DNA of 64,000 nucleotides from Pelomonas paludis (GTDB taxonomy: Bacteria > Pseudomonadota > Gammaproteobacteria > Burkholderiales > Burkholderiaceae_C). The position numbers and the translations under genes were made by a program. The DNA is taken from contig NZ_JBDPZD010000001.1 of the NCBI RefSeq assembly GCF_039872745.1, positions 744,001-808,000 on the forward strand. The letters run 5' to 3'. The notes under the pieces were generated by a model. That model did no database searches. It was not told the DNA's origin and saw only the letters and a list, made by a program, of their open reading frames with translations. Shown piece by piece: positions 41,064 through 49,494 of this stretch (the first letter of the stretch is position 1; the number at the start of each line of letters is the position of its first letter).

Positions 41064-42181
41064 TTGAAGAAGCGCTGCAAGGTCTCGATGAGGTAGTGGC
41101 GGGCGTTCATCCAGGTGTGCCCGCCTTCGGTGATCAGCTCGGTGTGGCGGATCTGCTTGTCGGTGAGATAGCGGTTGAAAGCCTCCGCCTCGGGGTAGAG
41201 GAAATCGCTGCGCCCCACGCCCAGCCAGAAGAGCCGGTAGCGGGCATTGATCTGCTCAGGCTTGCTGAAGACCTCGGCCAGTTGCGTCTCCAGCACCACG
41301 GGCGGGATGTAGGACGAGAACGAGGCCACCCAGGCGAAGTGGTCCGCGTGCTTGAAGGCCGTGAACATCGACTGCGTGCCGCCGCGCGAGAAGCCGGCAA
41401 TGGCGCGGTGCTCGCGCCCCGGCAGCGTGCGGTAGTGGGCCTCGATGTGCGGGCGCAGGCTGTGCACCAGCTCGTCGGCAAACAGCGGCAGCAGCTCGCC
41501 GGCCTGGGCCGAGTTGCGCGGGAAGGTGCCGCGCATCATGTAGCCATAGGGCATGACCACGATCATGGGCACGGCCTTCTTCTGGGCAATCAGGTTGTCC
41601 AGGATGAAGTTGGCGCGCCCGGCGCGGTACCAGGTCTCCTCGGTGTCGGTGGTGCCGCTGACGAGGTAGAGCACCGGGTACTTGGCCTTGCTCTTGTCAT
41701 AGCCCGGCGGCGTGTAGACCACATAGGGCCGCGTCGTGCCCAGCACTTTCGATGGGAAGTAGCCGTAGTGCAGTTCGCCGTGCGGCACGTCCTGCACCGC
41801 GTGCAGCGGCGGGTTCTGGCCCAGCACCTCGCCGGGGATGTCGATCAGGCTGCTCTTGAAGCGCTCGTTGGGGAAGAGCGCAGGGTTGCCGGGGTCGGCC
41901 ACGTTGAGCCCGTCCACCACGAAGTGATACGGGTAGAGGTTGGGCTCGACGGGGCCGACGGTGACCGACCAGTCGCCGCTGGCGTCCTTCTCCAGGGCCT
42001 GGTTGGCCTTGAGGAACTGGGCGCTCAGCTCGACCTTTTGCGCCTGCGGCGCGCGCAGGCGGAAGGTGACACGCCGGTCCGCCGCGATCTCGGGCGAGTC
42101 GAGCGCCGGCCGGGGGGCTTGAGCCAGCACGGGCAGGCTCAGAAGGCCAGCGCACAGCAGCGCTGCCGCGCGAGCGAACAT
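41060..42181 (-). CDS. Exported esterase with N-terminal Ig-like domain, second gene of hydrolase operon
   Basis: The start ATG at 42181 overlaps the stop of the preceding gene (ATGA). The 373-residue protein has a signal peptide (ARAAALLCAGLLSLPVLAQA) and an E-set/CBM48-like domain (RVTFRLRAPQAQKVELSAQF). A hydrolase domain follows with VVYTPPGYDKSKAKYPVLYL, elbow AIAGFSRGGTQSMF (serine in GFSRGG) and GGHTWMNARHYL near the end. It is a relative of the esterase at 25717-26925, with the same architecture. Confidence 0.9.
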   Translation of the reverse strand: MFARAAALLCAGLLSLPVLAQAPRPALDSPEIAADRRVTFRLRAPQAQKVELSAQFLKANQALEKDASGDWSVTVGPVEPNLYPYHFVVDGLNVADPGNPALFPNERFKSSLIDIPGEVLGQNPPLHAVQDVPHGELHYGYFPSKVLGTTRPYVVYTPPGYDKSKAKYPVLYLVSGTTDTEETWYRAGRANFILDNLIAQKKAVPMIVVMPYGYMMRGTFPRNSAQAGELLPLFADELVHSLRPHIEAHYRTLPGREHRAIAGFSRGGTQSMFTAFKHADHFAWVASFSSYIPPVVLETQLAEVFSKPEQINARYRLFWLGVGRSDFLYPEAEAFNRYLTDKQIRHTELITEGGHTWMNARHYLIETLQRFFK

Positions 42182-42978
42182 CACTTGCGGTTCCGGTCGG
42201 CGATGCTTTGCTCGATCAGCGTGGCCACGCCGCGCGGGTCTTCCTGCTGGGCCACGTGGCCGCCGGGGAAGGTGCGGATGGTCCAGCCGCGCGAATCGGC
42301 GCGCTGCCAGCTCTTGTCGGTCTTGGCGCGCTCTTCGGCCGATTTGTCCTTGGGCACGAAGGCCACGTAGGTGACCTGCAGCGCCTTGGCCGCGGGGTTC
42401 TTGAACGACACCGGCTGGTTGAAGCACTTGATGCTGTGCTTGACGCTGTGCGGCGGCTTGTCGCCCGGCTTGACCCAAGGCACCTGCATGAAGCCGTCCT
42501 TGAAGCGGTCGGAGTTGAGCGGCGGGGCGCTGCCGAAGATGTCCCAGATGGACTGGCCGTCTTCCGGCACCGCAGCGTCCAGGAAGACCACGTGCTTGAT
42601 GCGCTCGGGGATACGGTCCATCACGCCGGTGATGACCATGCCGCCATAGCTGTGGCCAGTGAGAACCACGTCGGTCAGGTCCTCGAAGAGGATGAGGTTG
42701 ACGACGTCGTTGATGTGGGTCTGCAGGTCTACATCGGGGCTGTTGAGGTGCATGCGCTCGCCCAGGCCCGTCAGTGTGGCGCGGTAGACGGTGTGGCCGT
42801 CCTCCTGCAGGAACTGGCCGGTGCGCTTCCACTCCCAGCCACCGGCGGTGGCGCCGTGTACCACCACGAAGGTCTGCTTGGGCGGTGCGTCGTTCGGGCC
42901 GGCCTGCACGGCGGCGGGCGTGGCGGCGGCAAGGCCGAAGAGGCCCATCAGGGCACGGCGTGAGAAGGCAGGAAGCAT
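42181..42978 (-). CDS. Exported alpha/beta hydrolase, first gene of hydrolase operon
   Basis: The start at 42978 gives a Tat-like signal (PAFSRRALMGLFGLAAATPA). The 265-residue product follows the pyrethroid-hydrolase / salicylate-esterase-like pattern: TFVVVHGATAGGWEWKRTGQ, DGHTVYRATLTGLGERMHL, elbow VVLTGHSYGGMVI, HVVFLDAAVPEDGQS, and catalytic His in TFPGGHVAQQEDP. It opens a three-gene operon with overlapping starts and stops. Together the products probably strip ester groups from plant material, but no substrate is shown. Confidence 0.9.
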   Translation of the reverse strand: MLPAFSRRALMGLFGLAAATPAAVQAGPNDAPPKQTFVVVHGATAGGWEWKRTGQFLQEDGHTVYRATLTGLGERMHLNSPDVDLQTHINDVVNLILFEDLTDVVLTGHSYGGMVITGVMDRIPERIKHVVFLDAAVPEDGQSIWDIFGSAPPLNSDRFKDGFMQVPWVKPGDKPPHSVKHSIKCFNQPVSFKNPAAKALQVTYVAFVPKDKSAEERAKTDKSWQRADSRGWTIRTFPGGHVAQQEDPRGVATLIEQSIADRNRK

Positions 42979-43167
42979 GGCCAGCAATCGGGTGGTTGGG
43001 GGGAGCCGGAAGGCTAAGGCGAAATCACACCCCCGCCCCATGAGAAGCCATGAAGCCTTAGCCAGCTAACGATTCCGCGCCGTTATGGAGCAAGGGTTTG
43101 TGAGGGTGCCGAAAGTTTGGTCCGGCTTCGGGATGAAGGCGCTGATGCCGTCATCGGGTTGGCAAAG

Positions 43168-43384
43168 GCCCGCCCGGGCTGGCTGAGGCGCTCCAGTTGG
43201 GGCGGTCGCTGCGCGACTTCCCTCCGGTGCTCGGTTTGCGGGGCTCGCGCCGAACTCCCTTCGCTGGCGCTCCGGTCAAACAGGCGGCGCGAAGTCAGAG
43301 GTCGAAGTGCGCTGCGCGCACGCCCCGCAAACCTCCGCTCCTCGGCGCCCCAAAAGTCCGCGCCCCAGCCAGCCCGGGCGGGCC
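43168..43384. repeat. 217-bp inverted-repeat-bounded element
   Basis: GGCCCGCCCGGGCTGGCTG at 43168-43186 and its exact reverse complement at 43366-43384 bound a GC-rich segment with no real gene. Overlapping open frames on both strands show the skewed Arg/Ala/Pro composition of non-coding GC-rich DNA. It looks like a small non-autonomous repeat (MITE-like). Similar strings are familiar from other Burkholderiales intergenic regions (recognition from memory, not checked). The rest of 42979-43664 shows no gene. Confidence 0.6.
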
Positions 43385-43610
43385 TTTGGGGCGGCGGTGG
43401 GTGTGTGCGGAGGGTGATGGGCGGGGCAGTTTTCACGGCTGCCAAGACGGCGTGAGGCTGGCATCATTCCCGGCGATGCGTGCGCTGGATTGGCGCCGGA
43501 GAACTTGTAACAACGTGCCGCTTTTGTCGGAAATTTAATGACCGATTCGGGGCGACAGGCGGGGAGAGAAACGGAAATGCCTCAAAGACTTAGTGCACAA
43601 GTTTGGGCCC

Positions 43611-43671
43611 AGCTTATGCAGCAGACAGCCTGCATAAGAGGCGCCGGTTGTCTCCCGAGAACACGTTAGGC
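43611..43671 (+). other. Left recombination site of the cassette (GTTAGGC core) with upstream stem
   Basis: GTTAGGC at 43665-43671 is a perfect integron core site (GTTRRRY), cut between G and TT. Upstream, CTTATGCAG (43612-43620) pairs with CTGCATAAG (43629-43637) around an eight-base loop. The region may be the end of an earlier attC or an attI-like site. No matching inverse core is certain. Confidence 0.6.
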
Positions 43672-44094
43672 ATTTCCATACGAGCGCTGCACATCATGAT
43701 TACGTATTCCGTCAATGAAGCAATCGAGATGCTGGATGGGCTCGCAGGGAAAGACATCTGCATCCGCGGTCTGCTTTCGTTCGAATTCGAGAATGTTTCT
43801 CTCAGCCACGTAACGCTTGCGGAGCTTTTGCCAGGCTACGCATCTTCAATTTGGCTGTCCGTCGGCTCCGGTAGCCTTTCGTTTGATGCGAGAGTGTGCG
43901 AAAGGTTACACGGCAAGGTCGTAGTAGTCGAGGGTACTTTGTGCAAACCAGATCCGAAGTTTGGAGGATGCGGTCACATGAGTTTGTGGCCGGCCGAGCT
44001 GGTTGCACGGAGCCTAGAGCGTGCGAAAAATGCCTAACCAGTCGCTCGAGCCGACTCGCTTCGGCAAGCCGCCGCTCGCGGCTCAGCTTCAACG
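43666..44094 (+). mobile_element. Solitary integron gene cassette
   Basis: The cassette runs from the cut point in GTTAGGC (43665/43666) to the cut point in GTTGAAC (44094/44095), 429 bp. It carries one gene in the standard orientation with its stop inside the attC. Joined into a circle, its attC would have GCCTAAC at one end and GTTAGGC at the other, an exact complementary pair. The present right-hand core GTTGAAC then comes from the chromosome, which fits insertion into a secondary or old attC site. No integrase is in the window. Confidence 0.72.
43696..44037 (+). CDS. Cassette-borne hypothetical protein (OB-fold-like)
   Basis: The start chosen is ATG 43696, inside the cassette; a longer frame would cross the recombination point. 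The 113 residues read ITYSVNEAIEMLDGLAGKDI, then CIRGLLSFEFENVSLSHV, LHGKVVVVEGTLCKPDPKFG and GCGHMSLWPAELVARSLERA. The 'GK-x-V-x-V-x-G' strands and the final GHMSLWPAEL suggest an OB-fold found in small cassette proteins; this is not certain. It is AT-richer than the flanks. The TAA stop is part of the attC inverse core. Function unknown. Confidence 0.7.
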   Translation: MITYSVNEAIEMLDGLAGKDICIRGLLSFEFENVSLSHVTLAELLPGYASSIWLSVGSGSLSFDARVCERLHGKVVVVEGTLCKPDPKFGGCGHMSLWPAELVARSLERAKNA

Positions 44095-44100
44095 TTGAAC
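44032..44100 (+). other. attC recombination site (59-base element)
   Basis: The site is 69 bases long. It opens with inverse core GCCTAAC (44032-44038) and closes with core GTTGAAC (44094-44100). Between them CTCGAGCCGAC pairs imperfectly with GCGGCTCAGCTTC, and the centre CGCTTCGGCAAG forms the loop region. This is the usual imperfect palindrome with unpaired bases. The gene's stop overlaps its first core, as in typical cassettes. The 238 bases after it, up to 44338, hold nothing recognisable. Confidence 0.78.
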
Positions 44101-44338
44101 GTCAGGTTTTTTGCGGCGCATCAGGCTACGCAGTGATTCCGGCCCCGGCTGGACGCGGTAGCAGAACGCCGCGCGCAGCTGCGAGCCAGCGCGCAGCAAC
44201 TTTCACGCACTCATCGGCCGGGTCCCGCTTTGCCAGCCGTCCGTGACAGCGCACCTTCAACGGTGCTCCACGTTCGGGATGGGCGCCGCGCAGCGCCAGG
44301 GCTATGGTCCGGCCTCCTGATCCGACAGAGAGCGACCC

Positions 44339-45958
44339 ATGCCCAACGCCTTCCTGCCCATCATCTACGTGCGCGGTTTTGCCATGTCGCGTGGCGAGAT
44401 TGACGAGACCACGGCCGACCCGTTTTGCGGCTTCAACCTCGGCTCCACCATGTACCGCGCCGTGCCCGACCGGGCCAGCCGGCCGCGCAAATACGTGTTC
44501 GAGTCGCCCGTGGTGCGCCTGGCGTCTGAGTACGGCTACGAGGACGTCTACGAAGACGGCTACGACATCCTCGACGCCGACTGGGATGGCGAGATGAGCC
44601 GCCGGCCCATCATCATTTACCGCTACTACGACGAGGCCTCGCGCTACCTCGGCACGGGCGAGACGCCGTCGATCGAAGAGTTCGCCAAGGGCCTCTCCCG
44701 CCTGGTCAAGCGTGTGCGCGAGCTGTACTGCGTCAACCCGCGCAACGAGACCGCGCCGGCCGACTTCCGCTGCTACCTGGTGGCGCACTCGATGGGCGGC
44801 CTGGTCTGCCGCGCCTTCTTGCAAAACCCGGCGCTCGACCCCGAAGGCGTGCAGCCCTGCGTGGACAAGCTCTTCACCTACGCCACGCCGCACAACGGCA
44901 TCGATGTGCTGGGCATGAATGTGCCGAGCTGGCTGGGCCTGGCGGACATCAACAACTTCGACCGCGACAAGCGCATGAAGAGCTACCTCGACCTGGAGGC
45001 CGCCTTCAAGCAGCACAAGCGCGTGGACCTGGTGCCCGAGAGCCGCTTCTCGTCGCGCCGCATCTTCACGTTGGTCGGCACCAATCGGAACGACTACGAG
45101 GCCGCCGCCGGCCTGTCGCGCGCCTTCGTCGGCCACGGCAGTGACGGCCTGGTCAAGATCGACAACGCCACGCTGCGCGGCTTGAATGCCGACGGCAGCG
45201 TGGGCGCGCCCACGGCCAAGGCTTTCGTCTACCGCAGCCACTCGGGGCCCTTCGGCATCGTCAACAGCGAGGAGGCTTTCCAGAACCTCTCGCGCTTTTT
45301 GTTTGGCGACGTGCGGGTGGACCTGTGGCTGGAGGTCGAGGAGATCCGCCTGCCGGAGGCGGTGCAGAAGGAGGTGGACGCCGGCCGCAAGATCAATGCG
45401 CTCTACCAGGTCGAGATGCTGGCCTCGCCGCGCGGCAAGCTCTGGTACCTGACGCGCCGCGTGGCCGAGGAGGACTCGGTGGCCTGCCTCTCGCACGAGG
45501 ACTGGATGAACGACCAGAAGGACCCGAAGGGTGCCGGCCGCATCTACCTGTCCAGCGTCTTCCTGGCCAACCGCGCCAAGGTCAACCCCAAGCGCCGCTC
45601 GCTGGCCTATGGCATGACGCTGGGCGTGCGCGTGCCCGACTACGAGGTGGACCGCAAGCTCTGGCTCAACGAGCACTTTGAGGGCGGCTATCTGTTCCGC
45701 AACGGCCTGGTGCTGGAAATGGTGCCCCCGGCCAGTGACGACAAGCCCTGGAAGGTCAAGTTCAGCTGGCAGGACGCCGGCTTCTCGCTGGCCGACACCG
45801 AACTCACGCCCACGCAACTGGCCAATGGCGCCGTCGAGGTGCGCGTGCCCTTCGACAGCGTCAGCGCCGACGCCAACGGCAAGCTCCAGCCCACGCGCCC
45901 CGGCGTGCGCGGCACGCTGCGCTTTGTGATCGAGGCTTGGAACCCAGGCGCCGATTGA
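44339..45958 (+). CDS. Lipase-like alpha/beta hydrolase (PGAP1/triacylglycerol-lipase type)
   Basis: The 539-residue protein has no signal peptide. It begins FLPIIYVRGFAMSRGEIDET. The nucleophile elbow is CYLVAHSMGGLVCRAF at about 145-160 (AHSMGG). The lid segment FTYATPHNGIDVLGMNVPSW has the H-N-G turn, and VGHGSDGLVKID contributes an acidic residue. AFVYRSHSGPFGIVNSEEAF carries the likely catalytic His. The C-terminal 220 residues form an extra beta-rich domain. It may act on lipids or lipid-linked substrates; a secreted effector role is possible, but nothing nearby supports it. Confidence 0.82.
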   Translation: MPNAFLPIIYVRGFAMSRGEIDETTADPFCGFNLGSTMYRAVPDRASRPRKYVFESPVVRLASEYGYEDVYEDGYDILDADWDGEMSRRPIIIYRYYDEASRYLGTGETPSIEEFAKGLSRLVKRVRELYCVNPRNETAPADFRCYLVAHSMGGLVCRAFLQNPALDPEGVQPCVDKLFTYATPHNGIDVLGMNVPSWLGLADINNFDRDKRMKSYLDLEAAFKQHKRVDLVPESRFSSRRIFTLVGTNRNDYEAAAGLSRAFVGHGSDGLVKIDNATLRGLNADGSVGAPTAKAFVYRSHSGPFGIVNSEEAFQNLSRFLFGDVRVDLWLEVEEIRLPEAVQKEVDAGRKINALYQVEMLASPRGKLWYLTRRVAEEDSVACLSHEDWMNDQKDPKGAGRIYLSSVFLANRAKVNPKRRSLAYGMTLGVRVPDYEVDRKLWLNEHFEGGYLFRNGLVLEMVPPASDDKPWKVKFSWQDAGFSLADTELTPTQLANGAVEVRVPFDSVSADANGKLQPTRPGVRGTLRFVIEAWNPGAD

Positions 45959-47458
45959 TCAGAGGTTCTGAGTAAACGCGAACTCCGGCCCCTTGCTGCC
46001 CGCCGCCTCGGGCCAGCGCTGCATCACGGCCTTGTGCCGCGTATAGAAGCGCACGCCCTCGGGCCCATAGGCGTGGTGGTCGCCAAAGAGGCTGCGCTTC
46101 CAGCCGCCAAAGCTGTTGAAGGCCATGGGCACCGGCAGCGGCACGTTCACGCCCACCATGCCCACGGGGATGCGGTGCACAAACTCGCGCGCCACCTGCC
46201 CGTCGCGCGTGAACAGGGCCACGCCGTTGGCATAGGGGTTGGCCTCGATCAAGGCCACGGCGGCGGCCAGGTCGGGCACGCGCACCACCGCCAGCACGGG
46301 GCCGAAGATCTCTTCCTGGTAGCAGCTCATCGCGGCGCTCACGCCGTCCAGCAAGGTGGGCCCTACGAAGAAGCCGCCCTCAAAGCCCGGCACGCGGCAG
46401 CCGCGCCCGTCCACCACCGCGCGCGCGCCGTCGGCCACGCCCTCGGCAATCAGCCGCTCCACGCGCTGCTGCGCGGCCTGGGTGATGAGCGGGCCCATCT
46501 CGACGCCCGCGCCATGCCCCTCGCCCACGCGCAGCGCCGCCACCTTGGGCGCCAGCCGCTCAATGAGCCGGTCGCCCACCTCGCCCACCGCCACGGCCAC
46601 CGAGATCGCCATGCAGCGCTCGCCGGCCGAGCCATAGGCGGCGCCCAGCAGCGCATCGACCACGCCGTCCAGCTCGGCATCGGGCATCACCACCAGGTGG
46701 TTCTTGGCGCCGCCCAGGGCCTGGACGCGTTTGCCATGCGCGGTGCCCACCTGGTAGATGTGCTGGGCCACGGGCGTTGAGCCCACAAAGCTGACCGCCG
46801 CGATGCCAGGGTGGGCCAGGATGGCGTCCACCAGGTCCTTGTCGCCCTGCAGCACGCTGAAGACGCCGTCCGGCAGCCCGGCGTCCTGCAGCCACTGCGC
46901 CAGCAGCAGGCTGGCTGAAGGGTCGCGCTCGCTGGGCTTCAAGATGAAGGCATTGCCGCAGCCAATGGCCAGCGGGAACATCCACAGCGGCACCATGGCC
47001 GGGAAGTTGAAGGGCGTGATGCCCGCCACCACCCCGAGCGGTTGGCGCAGGCTCCAGGCATCCAGCCCGCGCGCCACCTGCTCGGTGTACTCGCCCTTGA
47101 GCAGCTGCGGCATGGCGGTGGCGAACTCAATGTTCTCAATGCCCCGGGCCACCTCGCCCAGCGCATCGGGCAGGGTCTTGCCGTGCTCGCGCACGATCAG
47201 CTCGGCCAGTTGGTCCTTGCGCTCCTGCATCAGCTGCAGGAACTTGAACAGCACCCGCGCGCGGGCCAGCGGCGGCGTCTCGCCCCAGACGCGCTGGGCG
47301 CTGCTCGCGGACGCAACGGCGGCGTCCAGATCGGTCCTTGTTGCCAGCGCCACGCGCCCTTGCACGGCGCCGGTGGCGGGGTTGTAGAGCGGCTGAAAGC
47401 GCGCGTCTTGGGCCCGGGTAGCGCTGCCCTGAATCCAGTGCCCGATGTCGTAGCTCAT
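45959..47458 (-). CDS. mmsA: Methylmalonate-semialdehyde dehydrogenase (CoA-acylating)
   Basis: The start is ATG 47458 with AGGAAG upstream. The 499-residue aldehyde dehydrogenase shows the MMSDH pattern: catalytic GSAGERCMAISVAVAVG with Cys, cofactor-binding FNFPAMVPLWMFPLAIGCGN and FVGSTPVAQHIYQVG. The end PVGMVGVNVPLPVPMAFNSF, GGWKRSLFGDHHAYGPEGVR and FYTRHKAVMQRW is near-diagnostic. It converts methylmalonate or malonate semialdehyde to propionyl- or acetyl-CoA in valine, beta-alanine and inositol breakdown. It is divergent from a TetR regulator, which probably controls it. Confidence 0.95.
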   Translation of the reverse strand: MSYDIGHWIQGSATRAQDARFQPLYNPATGAVQGRVALATRTDLDAAVASASSAQRVWGETPPLARARVLFKFLQLMQERKDQLAELIVREHGKTLPDALGEVARGIENIEFATAMPQLLKGEYTEQVARGLDAWSLRQPLGVVAGITPFNFPAMVPLWMFPLAIGCGNAFILKPSERDPSASLLLAQWLQDAGLPDGVFSVLQGDKDLVDAILAHPGIAAVSFVGSTPVAQHIYQVGTAHGKRVQALGGAKNHLVVMPDAELDGVVDALLGAAYGSAGERCMAISVAVAVGEVGDRLIERLAPKVAALRVGEGHGAGVEMGPLITQAAQQRVERLIAEGVADGARAVVDGRGCRVPGFEGGFFVGPTLLDGVSAAMSCYQEEIFGPVLAVVRVPDLAAAVALIEANPYANGVALFTRDGQVAREFVHRIPVGMVGVNVPLPVPMAFNSFGGWKRSLFGDHHAYGPEGVRFYTRHKAVMQRWPEAAGSKGPEFAFTQNL

Positions 47459-47552
47459 GGGTGACTTCCTGCTGTGTGCCGCGAAGCGAGGGTAAATCAG
47501 AGCCGTGCTTGTTCCAGGGTGTGCAGCCCGTCTTTGCCGGGAAAATGAAGCC

Positions 47553-48227
47553 ATGAGTACGCCCCCCCGCACGCCCCGTGCGACCACCCTGCGCCGGCAG
47601 GAGGCCATCATGGCCGAGGCCGAGCGCCAGTTCGCGCGCGCCGGTTTCGAGGGCGTCAGCCTGGACAGCATCGCCGCCGCGCTGGACCTGTCTCGCCAGA
47701 ACCTGCTCTACCACTGGCCCAACAAAGAGGCGCTCTACCTGGCCGTGCTCGACGGCGTGATGAACGAGTGGCTGGCCCGCATGGGCGAGGTGGCCGCCGC
47801 CGACGACCCCGAGCAGGCCATCCGCGAGTACGTGCGCGCCAAGCTGCTGTTCAGCCGCGAGCGGCCCACTGGCAATGCGGTGTTCACCCGCGAGATCATG
47901 ACCGGCGTGCCGCGCTATGCCGAGGTGCTCAAGACGCGCGTGCAGCCGCTGCTGCAGGCCGATGTGGAGCGCTTTGAGCGCTGGGCCTCAGAGGGCCGCA
48001 TCGAGCGCCTGGACTTCACCCACCTGATCTTCGTGCTCTGGGGCAGCACCCAGGCCTATGCCGACCTGGGGCCGCAGTTCGCGCTCTTCATGGACAAGCC
48101 GGTGCTCGACGACGCGGACTTTGCGCGCGCCGAGGCGCTGATCGTCCGCATCGTCTGGGGGGCGCTGAAGGTTTGCGCGCCAAAGGAAGCTTCAGAGCTT
48201 GAGCAGCGCGTCGAGGTTGACGTGTAG
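47553..48227 (+). CDS. TetR-family transcriptional regulator (RutR-like)
   Basis: The start is ATG 47553; 224 residues. The N-terminal helix-turn-helix reads RRQEAIMAEAERQFARAGFE, GVSLDSIAAALDLSRQNLLY and HWPNKEALYLAVLDGVM. The C-terminal ligand domain (TREIMTGVPRYAEVLKTRVQ, FTHLIFVLWGSTQAYADLGP) resembles RutR-type regulators of pyrimidine and beta-alanine catabolism. That fits control of the divergent mmsA, since malonate semialdehyde arises in that pathway. The starts are 95 bases apart. The gene's end overlaps the convergent HD-GYP-like gene by 36 bases. Confidence 0.92.
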   Translation: MSTPPRTPRATTLRRQEAIMAEAERQFARAGFEGVSLDSIAAALDLSRQNLLYHWPNKEALYLAVLDGVMNEWLARMGEVAAADDPEQAIREYVRAKLLFSRERPTGNAVFTREIMTGVPRYAEVLKTRVQPLLQADVERFERWASEGRIERLDFTHLIFVLWGSTQAYADLGPQFALFMDKPVLDDADFARAEALIVRIVWGALKVCAPKEASELEQRVEVDV

Positions 48228-49397
48228 CTTCAGCTCGGTGGGCGCCAGGCTGGCGCTCACGGCCTGGGCCGCCAGGCGGGTGTCGCGCAGCACCGGGTCG
48301 GTCAGCGGCGTGCCGCTCTTGCCCACCAGCACGGCCACCTGCGGCTCATTGGCCGAGAAGCCACGCTTGGCCACCACGCCCACCTCGCCGTTGGCCAGGC
48401 GCACGATGCTGCCGGGCGGATAGAGCCCCACGGCCTTGATCAGCGCGGCGCCGGCCTCGTCGGGCTGGCCGGTCTCGTCAAAGTAGACGCCGCGTGCCGC
48501 CGCGCCGCCGCTGAGCGCGCCGCGTGAGCGCCGGGGCGAAAGCCGGGCACCGAGCTGGTCCACCCGCCGCAGCACGCGGGCCAGCGCCTCGCCGGGCGTG
48601 CGGCCAGCCAGCGGGCCGGGGCCGGCATCGTGGTGGCCGCGCACGGCGTCCAGCCACAGCCGGTCTTTGATGCCCTGGCGCTCCAGCATTGCCACGGCTT
48701 CGCGCGCATGGTTGGCCAGGGCCAGGCGCTCGGCCTCGTTGGCCACCTCGGCGCGGGCGGCCAGGCGGTCGTGCGCGCTGGAGGCGCCCACATTCATGGT
48801 CAGCGCCGCGCCTTGCAGGGCCTCGCGCATGGGGGCGGGCATGGCCAGCTTCTCGGCGGCCAGGTCGGCCAGCACCAGGCTCAAGAGCGCATGGCGGGCC
48901 GAGTATTCGGTGAAGGACAGGCTGTTCTCGAACACCAGGTAGAGCAGCGTGCCATCGGGCGCGGCGTGCAGGCGGCGCAGCACCGCGTCGCGCAAGCCGC
49001 TCACGCGGGCCGCAAAGTCGGGCGGGTCGGCCTGGCGCAGCAGCTGGTGGGTCTGGGCGATCAGGTCGGTCCAGATCTCGCGGGGGGTGAGAGTGGGCTT
49101 CGGGGGCGCTGCCTTGCCGGCGTAGCGGAAGTCCTGCTCCGCCTTGGCGATCTCGCTCAAGCTGGCGCCCTGCAGCATCAGGGTGTCCATCTTGTGGGCG
49201 AGCTGGTTGCGGTAGTCCTGGGTGTCCTGCGGCATCACCCAGGCGCCGCCATTGATGAGGGCGCGCGCCTGCGGCGTGTTGGTCAGCACCTGGCCGCGCG
49301 CGAACAGCAAATGGCCTTGCGCGTCGTAAAGCGCAAAGCTCAAGGTCTGCCCCGGGCGGAGCATGCCCGCCGGCAGCTGGACGAGTTCGTCAGCCAT
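48192..49397 (-). CDS. Degenerate HD-GYP-type protein
   Basis: The 401-residue protein begins with a PilZ-like or DUF3391-like N-terminus (LPAGMLRPGQTLSFALYDAQ). The central helical domain aligns with HD-GYP phosphodiesterases: YSARHALLSLVLADLAAEKL, then ALQGAALTMNVG where HDIG is expected, then AVRGHHDAGPGPLAG where HHE-x-x-DGxGYP is expected. The metal-binding HD pair and GYP are lost while HH is kept. It therefore probably binds rather than hydrolyses cyclic di-GMP. The C-terminal VGLYPPGSIVRLANGEVGVV is the conserved post-domain of the family. Confidence 0.82.
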   Translation of the reverse strand: MADELVQLPAGMLRPGQTLSFALYDAQGHLLFARGQVLTNTPQARALINGGAWVMPQDTQDYRNQLAHKMDTLMLQGASLSEIAKAEQDFRYAGKAAPPKPTLTPREIWTDLIAQTHQLLRQADPPDFAARVSGLRDAVLRRLHAAPDGTLLYLVFENSLSFTEYSARHALLSLVLADLAAEKLAMPAPMREALQGAALTMNVGASSAHDRLAARAEVANEAERLALANHAREAVAMLERQGIKDRLWLDAVRGHHDAGPGPLAGRTPGEALARVLRRVDQLGARLSPRRSRGALSGGAAARGVYFDETGQPDEAGAALIKAVGLYPPGSIVRLANGEVGVVAKRGFSANEPQVAVLVGKSGTPLTDPVLRDTRLAAQAVSASLAPTELKLHVNLDALLKL

Positions 49398-49494
49398 GGT
49401 GAGGATTCTGGCCAGGGGTCAAGGCGATGAAAGGCCGGTGAACCCGGTCTGTTGTGCCCGATTTCCTGGATCGAGCCAATAAAATGCGCAGTTC

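Noticed and set aside
43083..43445. 120-codon minus-strand frame within the inverted-repeat element
   Set aside because: Arg/Ala/Pro-rich composition, no ribosome site, and an overlapping frame of the same quality on the other strand.
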